DNA of 64,000 nucleotides from Crotalaria pallida (GCA_037953625.1 CM075651.1:128368501-128432500); one strand, 5' to 3'; shown: positions 1 through 12,190, numbered from the stretch's first letter. Made by a program: numbers and translations. The notes: generated from the letters alone by a model not told the origin.

Positions 1-60
1 AGACAAAGGCCTAAATCCCGTTCGAGAAGTCATGGCAGGTTAATGGCAATCATGGTTTAG
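1..60 (+). other. possible tail of an RS-rich coding exon
   Basis: Frame 1 is open from the window edge to a TAG at 58-60 and reads a short basic stretch containing RPKSRSRSHGR. It could be the end of an SR-type splicing-factor exon. The downstream pieces at about 217-240 and 373-450 are flanked by AG/GT and could belong to a spliced 3' region. Nothing longer supports this, so it is only a lead. Confidence 0.15.
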
Positions 61-739
61 ATTTCAAGAAGTAATGCTGGTTGTTGTGCCAGTCTTTTTT
101 ATGTTATATCTCTCTTATGGGACCTGATACTTCACTCTTTTTGTGTCCTCTTTTGGTGCTACTTTGTTGAATGGTTGGTCTTTTCTCATCTAGGTCAAGA
201 TAAAGGATTCTTGAAAGGTTAGTCATTTTCAATTTTCTTTTATTTGGTCATTAAAAAGTAACTCAAATTTTGGAAGTATTTCTTAATGGGACAACTCTGC
301 TTGTTTGCTCTGGTTTAATTATGCTGTGTCAACAACATCTAATATCTTCAATCATGTTGATGATGTTGCAGAAAGGAGACTCACAATCCTGGGAATGATC
401 AACGCCTACTCTCGTGGCTTCTTTCCACTCTCACCGAGTCAATGCTAACCAGATTTGTTAGCTTTATGCCTAACTGTCTAAGACTTAGTCAAACTAAAGA
501 GCTAATGTAAATACATTTTATTAGAGAGGGACCTAATGGAGTAGTTCTCTAAGGAGGGAAAATTGCACAATCATTCTTAGAGTTAGATGTGTTAATTTCT
601 CAAATTTCAGCATGTTGAATGAGGAAAGATTTGTTTTAACTGCGTTAGTTGTATTTAAGAACTTTTATGTACATGTTTTACTCAATGCTTGGCTTTGCTG
701 ATATATAAATTGATATATAAATAGGATCTCTAGTAATAC

Positions 740-762
740 ATATATATATATATATATATATA
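740..762. repeat. (TA)n microsatellite
   Basis: An uninterrupted TA dinucleotide run of about 11 units in AT-rich non-coding sequence. Confidence 0.9.
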
Positions 763-3204
763 AACTTTTATTATGCTTACGGGAAAAGGACTTTGATCAT
801 TTAAGCTTACATTTTTTTGGGTTAAACATGTAACTATGTTGTAATAAGCTCAAAATTAAGTATGGTCATTTTAGTCTTCTGGTGCCTTATTGTGTTGTGT
901 TTTCTATGGCCCTAAACATAGGTTTAGTTTTCATCGATATATGTGGTCATGATTTGAATGATCATTGCTTCATTTGCTTGTGGCCTACTTGTAAGGAAAA
1001 CCATCATCTGCGTTATAGACTAGAGCTTTCTAATGATATTATGATACTTCTTTTCCTTGATTATAAAGAAATCAATCTAACCATGTTTTCTAGTAAAGAG
1101 TGATCACCAGTATTTCTGTATATTAATTACAGTTGTGATCTATGATAGTAGAATTTAAATTTAGGAATAACTAGTAAAACAATTAGTAAAGTAATTGATG
1201 ATTTTTCAAGAAATATTAAATAGTAATCAATACTTACATAATCAACCAATCTATCAATTAATTATGAGAAATCTTATATCATCTTTATAAAATAGCCTAT
1301 TCTCTCACATCCAAATCATTGAAAAATGGTATTTATAATTTCAAATGATACATGTGTTTCAGTACCTTTTTAGGAAAAATGGTTTAACAATAAAAATGAG
1401 ATTCTAAGTCCGTAAGCTTGGGAGATGTATGTAGAAGTACAAAATCCATGCCTCCGTGGCTTGGGGAGAACGGATGGAGCATCATGAAGAATCGTCAGGA
1501 GGATCGACCGGGGTGCTCTTTACCCATGACAACAGTTTAGGGAGAATGAGAAAAGGGAAATCAGTCTCAAGTGTATGGATATAGTGGTTCTTGTTAAGAA
1601 ATAGAATGAGGGAGTTGATGAAGTGTTTCTCCCTTTTAGTGTTGTTTCTGGTGTTTTTGGTCATTTGGATGGCATGGATCTTTAGGCTCTGGAGTGTTGG
1701 TGTTGAGGAGAGTGTTAAGGGGGTACCAAGGATGGTCAGTACGTGAAGTCCCTTGGGGTGCTGAGGGTGAAGGGTAATAAAGGAGAGTTAGAACTTGGTG
1801 ACCAAGTAAACTTGGTGACCAAGTCTTGGAAAAAAGGGTGCCAGCCTACGCTCTCACAATAAGTGGATCAATGGGTGAGCGTCTATATTCTAGGGCATCC
1901 TAGATTTTAGGGAGTCATAGGTGTTAGGGCGTCCTAGGTTTTAGGGCGTCATGGGTGTTGGGCGTCCCCGTCCCTTATCTATCATGAATGTGCTTTGTCA
2001 AGGCATGAACGCTCTGTGCACTTTCCTCCATCCAAAGCCTTCCAAGCCACGTAGTCCATGAAGTTCCCAACTTAGTGGTACCGCCGATGTATCGTCCTAC
2101 ACCAAGGCGGCATGGGTCCACTAAGTATCTTACCATGATTATCCTATCTTTCCTGCAATATTAGATTGTTAAATATAGATTATGGCCTATGGTAAAAATA
2201 GGTCCGGAACATTAGCCCTCTTGCACTTGAGGGAGAATCTATTCTTTCTCAAGTGCACAATATCTCTAAAGGTCATAATCTTTATTTTGATGCTGCATAA
2301 AATTTTGTTAGTAATAAAATGCATTTATCTCAAATTCAATGATGATTGTAATAAAAGTTGAAACTTCCCTTTCTTGATGATTCTCTTTTGTTTTGTACTG
2401 CTCCATGAGTGATGTTGTCTCCTCAAGGGGAAGCCCCCTAGTTTTTATTCCGCTTTGCTAATCATCCAGTATGCATTGTGTCATGGCAATTCTAGATCCG
2501 CTTAGGACCATGCTCTTCTTAAGTCTTAGTACGCCTGGATGTAATGAATGAATGCCATGTATGCATGAATGATGCCAACGAATGAATGCTATGTATGAAT
2601 GTTATGCTAAATCCTCTTCTTATTTGAAGGCGTCTGCCCCACTTCCCAAAAAACACAAAGGGGGCTTAGCCACCGTTGCTCCTGTTTTGCCTTGTCGCAG
2701 ATAGTTTCGCCAGTTATCCTTAAGTCTTGTTGTTTCTAGTGGGCGTCCTGTCGATTATGTTCCTAGAGGGCATCTTCCTCTTCGCTTTTAGTATCTTCTT
2801 TCTTGATTACTTGTGTTGTTGGCATGCCTGCCTAGTTATTTTCTTCATCTTTTGGCTGTATCCATTTTCTCTTGATGTATCTGCACTTAGAATGCTTTTT
2901 GGCATGTAGGCTTACGTATGCCTTTCATTAATTAGACAATGCAATGTTTATTCCGAGTTTATCATTTGAGATGCAAACTCTTGATTGATCACTTTTTCAA
3001 CATTGCGGTATCTTAAAACATGGCTGCTCAAAAATTTTATACAAATTATTGAAATAACGTGTCAGCAAGGTAAAGCAATGCAATGTACTTATTATGCTTT
3101 GTGCTAATTGATCATGCAACACTGTAAACAGATAATCATACGCGCTGTTCAAATATAGTTTGTTTTATCTTGAGAGCTCATATTTAAAATTTTCTTTTGA
3201 ATCT

Positions 3205-3470
3205 TGGATGCGGGGAACGACACCCGCTCGACCATCCAGATTTTTCTCTTTCCATACGAGTGCTGGGGCGCGACCTGGTAGCTACATCACTCATATTTGG
3301 TCTATTCGTGATGCTTTGACAACTCTTTTGCTCATAGTACGCCCTAATTTGGTTGACCCTTGCAAATACCCATGGCGCGACCATTTTAGGTGTTCACGTG
3401 AGCCTAAGTGTGTTCACTTAGACTTTTATCCATATCGTGGATGCGGGGAACGACACCCGCTCGACCATCC
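3205..3470. repeat. 33-bp direct repeat pair plus a diverged third copy
   Basis: Identical 33-bp words occur at 3205-3237 and 3438-3470, with the core GGGGAACGACACCCGCTCG. A diverged third copy lies at about 3531-3563 (GACCCACTCGACCACTTGG). Spacing is about 233 and 93 bp. They lie in the degenerate host block and have no clear function. Confidence 0.7.
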
Positions 3471-3801
3471 CGATTTGTTCTCTATCTTAAGTTTTGGGTT
3501 TTGATAACCACTCCGTACACTTAGATGTTCCAAGTGCGGAGACTATGACCCACTCGACCACTTGGGTGTATATCTTGCTTCAGACGTGTTATTTTCTTTC
3601 TTGCTTCTCTTGTCCTTTTTTTTTGGTTGTACTCTTTCTTTTCTTTCTCTTCCTTCTCTCTTTCTTGTTTTTTTTGTTTCACACGTCTGAGCTTTTCTTG
3701 GTCTTTCTCAAATACTCAGGGCATAACCGTTTAAAGTATTTGAGTGAACATTTTAAATATGAGCTCTTATTTGAACAGTTTTATATTTGCGATGTGACGT
3801 A

Positions 3802-5424
3802 TGAGAAAAACTGCAATTGGTGGGTGAAATAACTAGGAGACACTAGGAGAACACCTAGAGGGGGGGGGGGTTGAATAGGTGTTAAAGAAACCTTGAAAGA
3901 TTTTCGAAAGAAACAAATCGAAACAATTAAAACGAATGATTTTTTACAAAAACTTCAGCTCTTAATCGATTAACCTGATGCTTAATCGATTAACGTCAGA
4001 AAGCTTGACAAATGTTAATCGATTATGCTGCCCCTTAATCGATTAATCACTGTTAAAAACTGAAATATCACTTTTTAATCGAATACGAAAATCAATCAAT
4101 TAACACGTATGATCAGAGATTCAGCGGAAAAGATTAACACCAATATTCTTATTGATTACCTAGATTATGAAAATGATTTTCCCCAAATCAATTTGCACAA
4201 TTAAGATTCAATTCAATCACTTATGAAAAATCAATCTTTTCTAGGTTTTCAACCAAGAACATACGAAATGACAAGAATGTAAAGAGTTAAGAGAATAGAG
4301 ATACTGCACAGTGATTTATCCTGATTCACTCTCATCCACTCGAGAGCTACATCCAGTCCCCTCTTCAACCAAGAGAGATTCTTCACTATGAGGAATTAGA
4401 GTTCTCAAATTACAAGCAAATGCCTCTCAAGACTCTCTTCTTGATTGCCTCCAAGAGATACCTCACTCTTGTCTTGCAATCCTATTGAATCTAATCTAAC
4501 CTCTTCCCTTGCTTGTTGATAACCCCACAACAAGTCTTCCACGGTGCTCGTTGATACCTCACAACAAGACTTCACTTTGCTTGATGACACACCAAGACTT
4601 CTTCTTCAATTTGATTGATTTGCTTGATGATAATCGACACACCAAGACTTCACTTTGTTGTAGATAGCTTGCCTCTTGCAAAGATTACAACTCAAATATA
4701 AAACACAATGACAATCCTATGAATCTCTTTCAATAGCTATGAAAATATCAACATAAGAGATTCAAAGATTCTTGATCAAAGAATGTAAAAGTTTAAGCTT
4801 TGATCTATGAAAGTGAGAGAGAATAGTATGGCTTTGATCTTTGTAAAATGGATATGAAAATGATGTTCAATAATCACAATGATTAGGAAAAGGTTTATAA
4901 AGAATACCCAAAAGTTAGGAGCACTAAAAACTGATTTTGAGAAGTTAAAAACGTATTTTAAAAAAACCAGTTTTACAGGTGTTAATCGATTAACATATGG
5001 CTTAATCGATTAACCACTTTAACATGTGTGTGTTAATCAATTAACCTGATGCTTAATCGATTAGCCACTGCTACATTCAATTAAAAACTTGTTTTCTCAA
5101 AACTAAACCTTTCCTTTTAAACCTTTAAGCCACCTATTGATTTTAGGTTAAGTGAATACTCAAATTATGATATAATCATGACCTTGATAGAGATTCACTA
5201 CCCTCTAAATACTCTACCCAAACTCATCAAAATAAAAGACTCAAGCTAAAGATATTACAATTATACAAATAGAATCTTCATGAGCTTGCTCTCTCTTCAT
5301 CATTTGTTGTTTGTTGTTGTTCGATGAACTTCTTCATACTTGAGCTTGATCAAAACATGTGTAGCTTGTTCAAAAACCTTTGTCAACCTTTGTCATTATC
5401 AAAACCTTCTCACTAGATCTAACA
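3802..5424 (-). repeat. Element 1 3' LTR
   Basis: On the minus strand it begins TGTTAGATCTAG and ends TTTCTCA. It carries two clusters of the TTAATCGATTAA palindrome. One is at 4980-5065, just upstream of a TATA-like TTTATAAACC at about 4892-4901. The other is at 3961-4046, near the LTR 3' end. A C-loop hairpin lies at 3850-3883, with a run of 10 G on the plus strand. Confidence 0.93.
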
Positions 5425-5439
5425 ATCTCCCCCTTTTTG
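5425..5439 (-). promoter_or_regulatory. Element 1 polypurine tract
   Basis: The minus strand reads AAAAAGGGGGAGAT immediately before the 3' LTR start, the expected position for plus-strand DNA priming. Confidence 0.85.
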
Positions 5440-6077
5440 AAAATGACAAACATGTTTTGAAGTTGTTTGAAGTTGTTGATGCTTGAACCATTTGATTACC
5501 TGGTGAGACGCTTGCTCCTCCTCAATAAATGCTTTTGACATTTGAAATCCAATTGATAGAAGCTTGATTCTCCCCTATCTTCAACAACTTTGATCAACCT
5601 ATATAAAAACAACAAAACAACCTCTTCTCCCTTTTGGCATTATCAAAAAGTAATATGACAATAAAATCTAAAGCCAAAATAAGAAGAGTGACAATGATTA
5701 TTGATTTCTCTTTTATGAAATCCTTTCTATACATTATTGATATCAATTAATCAATGATAACAAATGTAAAACTAAAGAACTATAATTTGAAATGTCATAC
5801 CAATTGGAAAGAAATATGACAATGAAATATGATACCAATTGTAACTAAAAAGTCATCATATCACTTAACAAAGTAAGATATCAATAGTAAATAAATATCA
5901 CAATAGCATGATAATCATATAATAATCACACAATGATACCAATTGAACTTTGTAGAAGTAATACCAATTGTAAATGTCCAACAATATCAATTTTACCAAT
6001 TTGTAGGACTTTTCACTTGAGATTTGAAGATGCAAATAATGAATAACACACGTAAGCCTTTTTCTCTTCAATCATAC
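5440..6077 (-). other. Element 1 gag-to-3' LTR spacer with repeated 10-mer
   Basis: AT-rich, no ORF. The plus strand carries ATACCAATTG four times (5797-5806, 5832-5841, 5936-5945, 5961-5970). The sense strand therefore repeats CAATTGGTAT, the same word that spans the LTR/primer-site junction of this family. A full element would have pol here, and no trace of it is visible. Confidence 0.6.
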
Positions 6078-7874
6078 CTACAAAACAATCATGCTTTGCT
6101 TTTTGGTATCCAAATTGTCTTGGATCCATTTTTTGTTAGTTAAGGGATTTTCACCCTTCTCAACCCAAACAAAATTTCCTCTAGGTATACCATGCATTTT
6201 AACATAACACACATTTGAAGTATGTCCATGAGTACCACAATAGAAACATGTTGGTGCATTTGAAAAATCAACTTTAGAAAAATCAACAACATTTCTATGA
6301 GACTTATTATTAGCATTAGTATAACCTAAACCAAACTTGTTTGAATTTCCTTTTTGAAAATTTAACAATGTGCGCAATCTAATATCACCACTTGTGAAAC
6401 TTGCAAGCTTATTTTTCAAAATAGCATTTTCATCTTTAAGCAACTAGCAATTCTCACAATCAACCACAATATTCAATCTACTAGCACAATCACAAGAAGA
6501 ACTAGCATATATAAGATCAAGAGTTTCATTTTGAAGATTAAGCTCATCAACTTGTTTTTGAAGTTCTAAAATCTCTTGTTGATGTTTCAAAATGAGCTTC
6601 TTTCTTTCAATGTTTTTCAAAGCTAGTTTCTTAAATTGTTCATGCATTTCTTCATAAGCATTATATAACAATTCATATTTAGAAGAAATTTTGGATTTAG
6701 TATCACTTACATCGCTTTCCTCACTTTGATCACTTGATTCATCATTTGAACTTTCTTCTTCATCTACTAGAGTTATCAAGTTGAGAATAGAGACTTCTTC
6801 ATCATCCGAAGAACTACTTGATGTGCTTTTCTTCTCTTCTTCATCATCCCAAACGATGTATGCCCTTTTATGATTTGAATTTTTCTTTTCTTTCTCCTTC
6901 TTCTTGAGATACTTAGAGCATGAGTACTTCAGATGACCGGGTTTTCCACATTCATGGCAAACTACTCCTTCTTTTGTTGTCTTTGTCTTGTAGTGTGGGG
7001 AAATCTTCTCTTTACCTTTGTCTTTGTTCAACCTTCCTTTTCTCCTTAGAAGCTTGTTAAACTTTCTTAGTAGAAGTTTCATCTCTTTTTCATCAATGTC
7101 CGAATCGGAATCTTCACTATCATCATCATCAGAACTCTCTTTCTTTTTATATGAACTATTGACTTTAAGAGCAATTCCTTTTCTTTCTTTGTTCTTATCC
7201 GACTCTTCATGCATTTTCAAACGTCCAAGATCCATTTCATGTTCTGTAAGATTTCCGAAAAGTGTTGCGAGATCCATAGCATCCAAATTCTTAGATTCTA
7301 CAATAGCTGTCACTTTTGGTTGCCAATGCCTATCCAAACATCTCAACACTTTGTTAGAAAGTTTACCTTGTAGAAAAGTCTTACCAAGAGCAAGTAAATG
7401 ATTAATAATATGTGTAAAACGTTTTTGCATATCATTAATAGATTCATTTGGAAGCATTTGAAACAATTCATACTCACGCATCAAAACATTCAACCTAGCA
7501 CGTCTAACTTCACTAGTTCTTTCATGAGTCACTTGAAGAGTGTCCCACATTTCCTTAGCACTAGCACATTGAGAAACTCTAAAGAATTCGTCATAAGATA
7601 AAGCGGAGGTGATGATATTTTTTGTTTTAAAATAATATTGAACTTTCTTTTTATCATCATCATTCCACCTATCTTCGGGGGTTAATTGTGCTACTCCATC
7701 AACTAAACTAGAGGGGATGTGAGGACCTTTTTCAATCGCCTTCCAAATTTCAATATCAATTGCTTGGATAAAAATTTTCATACGCACTTTCCAATAAGCG
7801 TATCCTTCACCATTAAATAGTGGAGGACGATTTATTGCAGTGACTTCACCACCAAAGGGATTCGTAGAACTCAT
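6078..7874 (-). pseudogene. gag: Element 1 gag (one nonsense codon)
   Basis: SIRE-type Gag, the nucleocapsid/capsid precursor of a Ty1/copia retrotransposon. The ATG is at 7874-7872. An N-terminal DUF4219-like segment (RPPLFNGEGYAYWKVRM) is followed by the UBN2 gag domain (AKEMWDTLQVTHE...). Next come a lysine/serine/acid-rich linker, a CCHC zinc knuckle (CHECGKPGHLKYSC), a coiled coil, and a second knuckle (CFYCGTHGHTSNVC) near the C terminus. A TAG at 6444-6446 interrupts the frame after about 476 codons, and the same frame stays open for another 121 codons to the stop at 6078-6080. The second knuckle lies beyond the break. Its own stop is the TAG of a TTTTGTAG/GT motif seen at the gag-pol junctions of elements 2 and 4. 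Confidence 0.9.
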
Positions 7875-7930
7875 TGCAGTTTCTTCAAGGATCTTTACGA
7901 AAAATCTCTATGCTCGTGTCTTTCGACCGA

Positions 7931-7942
7931 GCTCTAATACCA
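7931..7942 (-). promoter_or_regulatory. Element 1 primer-binding site
   Basis: The minus strand reads TGGTATTAGAGC two bases inside the 5' LTR. It matches the initiator-Met tRNA 3' end complement (TGGTATCAGAGC) except for one C-to-T change. Confidence 0.85.
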
Positions 7943-7944
7943 AT

Positions 7945-9555
7945 TGAGAAAAACCGCAATTGGTGGGTGAAATAACTAGGAGACACTAGGAGAACACCTA
8001 GAAGGGGGGGTTGAATAGGTGTTAAAGAAACCTTGAAAGATTTTCGAAAGAAACAAATCGAAACAATTAAAAGGAATGATTTTTTACAAAAACTTCAGCT
8101 CTTAATCGATTAACCTGATGCTTAATCGATTAACGTCAGAAAGCTTGACAAATGTTAATCGATATGCTGCCCCTTAATCGATTAATCACTGTTAAAAACT
8201 GAAAAATCACTTTTCAATCGAATACGAAAAGCAATCAATTAACACGTATGATCAGAGATTCAGCGGAAAAGATTAACACCTATTGATTACCTAGATTATG
8301 AAAATGATTTTCCCCAAATCAATTTGCACAATTAAGATTCAATTCAATCACTTATGAAAAATCAATCTTTTCTAGGTTTTCAACCAAGAACATATGAAAT
8401 GACAAGAATGTAAAGAGTTAAGAGAATAGAGATACTGCACAGTGATTTATCCTGGTTCACTCTCATCCACTCGAGAGCTACATCCAGTCCCCTCTTCAAC
8501 CAAGAGAGATTCTTCACTATGAGGAATTAGAGTTCTCAAATTACAAGCAAATGCCTCTCAATACTCCCTTCTTGATTGCCTCCAAGAGATACCTCACTCT
8601 TGTCTTGCAATCCTATTGAATCTAATCTAACCTCTTCCCTTGCTTGTTGATAACCTCACAACAAGTCTTCCACGTTGCTCGTTGATACCTCACAACAAGA
8701 CTTCACTTTGCTTGATGACACACCAAGACTTCTTCTTCAATTTGATTGATTTGCTTGATGATAATCGACACACCAAGACTTCACTTTGTTGTAGATAGCT
8801 TGCCTCTTGCAAATATTACAACTCAAATATAAAACACAATGACAATCCTATGAATTTCTTTCAATAGCTATGAAAATATCAACATAAGAGATTCAAAGAT
8901 TCTTGATCAAAGAATGTAAAAGTTTAAGCTTTGATCTATGAATGTGAGAGTGAATAGTGTGGCTTTGATCTTTGTAAAATGGATATGAAAATGATGTTCA
9001 ATAATCACAATGATTAGGAAAAGATTTATAAAGAATACCCAAAAGTTAGGCGCACTAAAAACTGATTTTGAGAAGTTAAAAACGTATTTTAAAAACACCA
9101 GTTTTACAGGTGTTAATCGATTAACATATGGCTTAATCGATTAACCACTTTAACATGTGTGTGTTAATCGGTTAACCTGATGCTTAATCGATTAGCCACT
9201 GCTACATTCAATTAAAAACTTGTTTTCTCAAAACTAAACCTTTCCTTTCAAACCTTTAAGCCACCTATTGATTTTAGGTTAAGTGAATACTCAAATTATG
9301 ATATAATCATGACCTTGATAGAGATTCACTACCCTCTAAATACTCTACCCAAACTCATCAAAATAAAAGACTCAAGCTAAATATATTACAATTATACAAA
9401 TTGAATCTTCATGAGCTTGCTCTCTCTTCATCATTTGTTGTTTGTAGTTGTTTGATGAACTTCTTCATACTTGAGCTTGATCAAAACATGTGTAGCTTGT
9501 TCAAAAACCTTTGTCAACCTTTGTCATTATCAAAACCTTCTCACTGGATCTAACA
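7945..9555 (-). repeat. Element 1 5' LTR
   Basis: Near-identical partner of 3802-5424. It has the same two palindrome clusters (about 9113-9195 and 8101-8190) and a C-loop hairpin at 7993-8023 with a 7-base homopolymer instead of 10. A few indels (for example around 8162 and 8280) and scattered substitutions separate the copies. Confidence 0.93.
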
Positions 9556-10628
9556 ATGTATGCAAGGAACAATGCTGAATTAATGATATGGGCTAAGTAA
9601 ACAGTGTAGACTTTCATTCTAAAAAATGTTATCAATAATATGTTGAGGGTATATCCTATCACGCCCTTAGCATATGTCTACAAAATTTATACAAATCGCT
9701 TTGTGCAAAGATCATTAATGAATAGTAGAAATTTCATACAAAGATCAAATTAATGAATAGTAGAAATCATGCAAGGATCACACCTTTCTTATTGTGTTTT
9801 CTCGGGGGAGGTTCATACCAACACGCCCTGTTAAGTCTTTTTAATTGGGTTTGCTTGAGGAAGGTTAAGACCATCACGCATCAAGTCCCCTAATGTCAAC
9901 AATAATTTTCTTTCATGCATTCTTTCATGGTTATCTAGTTGGGCGTGCTTGGGGGGGTGTTTAAACCATCACGCCTAAGCACTATCTCAGAGTCAATTTC
10001 TCAGCTATGATTTATTTCTTAGCATGTAAGCATGGGAGAGAATAAATTTTTGCAGATAAATGTATGGAATTGAAATTAGGCTAGGCATAATACTTAGCTT
10101 TGTGTTCGTTTGATGTTATTCCTCATTCTGACTTCTCGTCCAACTAAAGCGTTCCTCTAACTTTTGAGTGTCTTGTTATGGAGGGCGTAACCGGAGGGTG
10201 TTCCTTTGATTTTGGGTGTTTTCTTACAAATATCTGATTTCTTGCTTTTAATATTCATTTAAAGGAAAAAAAAGAATACATATTTTTGTTTCCTCAAGAG
10301 CATGCTTTGTTGTTTAGGGCGTGCATTTCTGTTGGGTGTGCGTCCTCCTCTGAGCGTACTTTATGCTATCTTGCATTTTAGCGAGTGTTTGGTCGTTTCT
10401 AGGGAAGTGGGCGTCCCGCTTCAAGTGTCTTTTCCCGCTTGGACGTCCCGCTTTTGGGCCCCTCTCTCTCTTGAGCGTGAGGATCACACCTTCCTGCTCT
10501 AAATTTTCTTAAATTTATATAAGTATGGAGAGTGGTTTCCAGCATTTAATATCTATTTTTTATTCCTTTTATTCAAATGAAATTATTTCCATTTTGCTAT
10601 CAATATAAATGGAAGAAAATCTTCGCTT
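9556..10628. other. host sequence between elements 1 and 2, no gene
   Basis: Continuation of the block left of element 1. Repeated words such as CCATCACGCC and GGGCGTG recur (about 9820-9990 and 10315-10460). A 66-codon open frame at 10302-10502 has no recognisable domain and is not called. Confidence 0.5.
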
Positions 10629-10633
10629 TATGT

Positions 10634-12190
10634 TGTAGAATCAAGTCTCCAATGAGGTGGATTTATTTTGATGATGACAATATAATTAGATCATGGATTT
10701 AAAGGAAGAATTCAAGCTCACCAAGTCAAGAAGAAGATCACGTGCATCATTTAGCTAGTCACTTTCTTTTGTATTTTAATTGTAATTTAATTCTTATATT
10801 TGAGAGTGGGTAGCTTAGGAAGTAATCTCATCCTTAGGATAAATAATTTTAAATGCATGAAAAAGGTTGGGGTTACATAAAATTATTCCTTGAGGAGAGA
10901 ATTGAAATAAATTGTTGAAAAACTTGATTTTTATCATCTCTGGGCAAAACACTCGAGTAAGCACAAAAATACTCGAGTATAAAGACACTCGAGTAATCTG
11001 AAAGTTACTCGAGTATCAAAACACTCGAGTACTTCCCATAATACTAGAGTATTTCGGCCTCAAATCAGAGATCTGACCGTTAGTTCAATACATGGGCATT
11101 TCTATTGAAAGATGGGCAAAAGACTCGAGTAGTCTCAAAAATACTCGAGTATTTTGACTCTGACAGCAAATTTTTTAACCGTTGGAAGAGGGCAAAAATG
11201 GGAGAAAAGAATTACTCTTACTCTCTCATTTCCTCTTCCATATATCAGAAATCAATGCCATTGAACTAATAAGGACTAGAACATTAAAAGCTTATTGTGC
11301 AAATCATTCTCTCTCTCTCAAGTGAAAAATTACTCTAACTCTATTCATTCATCACTATTATTTGTACTAAGAGTTAGAGTTGTGCTTAATTGTTGTGGAA
11401 ATCATTTGTTGGATTTCTCCACATACACTAACACTTCTTGTTCTCAAAATCTTGGTTGGTAACCAAGTGTGCCTAAGTGGGACTTAGGTTCATTCAAGAC
11501 TTGAGAGGTTCTTAGCTTTGGTGGAGCTCTTGAAGGTTTCAAGGAGCTTGAAGAAGAAGGAGTCTTCATCACCAACTTCAAATTGGGGTAGAAATTCAAG
11601 AGTTTGGTACACTCTTGGAAGGGATAGGTTGAGTGAGGCATCTCAATACCCTTTGTAATATTTCTAACAATTTGATTTTAGTAGACACTCCTAAGATTCT
11701 TAGGGGGACTGGACTAGCTCTCTAAATAGAGAGTGAACCAGTATAAAATCGGTGGTGTTGATCTTTTATAGCTTTCTTTAACTTCAAGTCAAAACCAAAC
11801 CTAAGTTGCTCAAAAGGGGATTATTAATTAGAGTAGTAATTCCGCAGCAATTAAGTTGTTTTCAAGTTGTTATAACTTTATTTAATTGCTTTCTACTCTA
11901 TTATTAATCTGCCCTGGACTGTATTAATTGTTATTGATTAAAGTGCATATTTTCCAGAAACTGTTTTTCTGCTAACTGCACGATTTACTCGAGTATTCTT
12001 AAGAAGACTCGAGTGTTCTTGTGATTTTACTCGAGTAGTCTTAAAAACACTCGAGTGTTCTTGCTCTGTTTCTGAAAAATCCGCACGTGATCAATTATAC
12101 TTAATTGCATTCGAAAAATTAGTCACTGTTGCATTCAGATTACTATTCCCCCCTCTAGTAATTGCTAAGCCCGCTTGTTGGTTTCCAACA
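10634..12190 (+). repeat. Element 2 5' LTR
   Basis: Begins TGTAGAATCAAG and ends GGTTTCCAACA. Seven ACTCGAGT palindromes plus one decayed copy lie at 10951-11150, upstream of a TATA-like CCATATATC (about 11239). A second cluster of four is at 11985-12060. The C-loop hairpin is at 12139-12162. Confidence 0.95.

Larger units (their letters stand above)
61..3796. other. low-coding host sequence, no confident gene
   Basis: AT-rich sequence with short open frames only, none with a recognisable domain. From about 1680 onward it turns into degenerate repetitive sequence with recurring GGGCGTCC/GGGCGTC words (about 1915-1970). The same style continues beyond element 1 at 9556-10628, so both blocks were one region before that insertion. 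It may be an old LTR element, but no LTR pair or protein trace is visible. Confidence 0.5.
3802..9555 (-). mobile_element. Element 1: SIRE-type Ty1/copia derivative, gag only
   Basis: Two LTRs of about 1.6 kb (3802-5424 and 7945-9555) run in the same direction, with TG...CA ends. On the minus strand the order is 5' LTR, primer site, gag, a 0.6 kb non-coding spacer, polypurine tract, 3' LTR. The flanking 5-mers are ACGTA (3797-3801) and ATGTA (9556-9560), a target-site duplication with one C/T difference inside a CpG. No protease, integrase or reverse transcriptase is present, so this is a non-autonomous copy that would need pol in trans. Confidence 0.93.

Noticed and set aside
882..1103. 73-codon open frame
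   Set aside because: Short, AT-rich, no domain and no gene context.
3160..3832. Overlapping open frames of 112-114 codons on the plus strand
   Set aside because: They contain the 33-bp repeats or low-complexity F/L runs and end inside the element 1 LTR. No domain is visible.
10951..11150. Regularly recurring short palindromes that could suggest a CRISPR array
   Set aside because: Spacers are irregular and similar in sequence, the repeat is only about 10 bp, and the context is a eukaryotic LTR.
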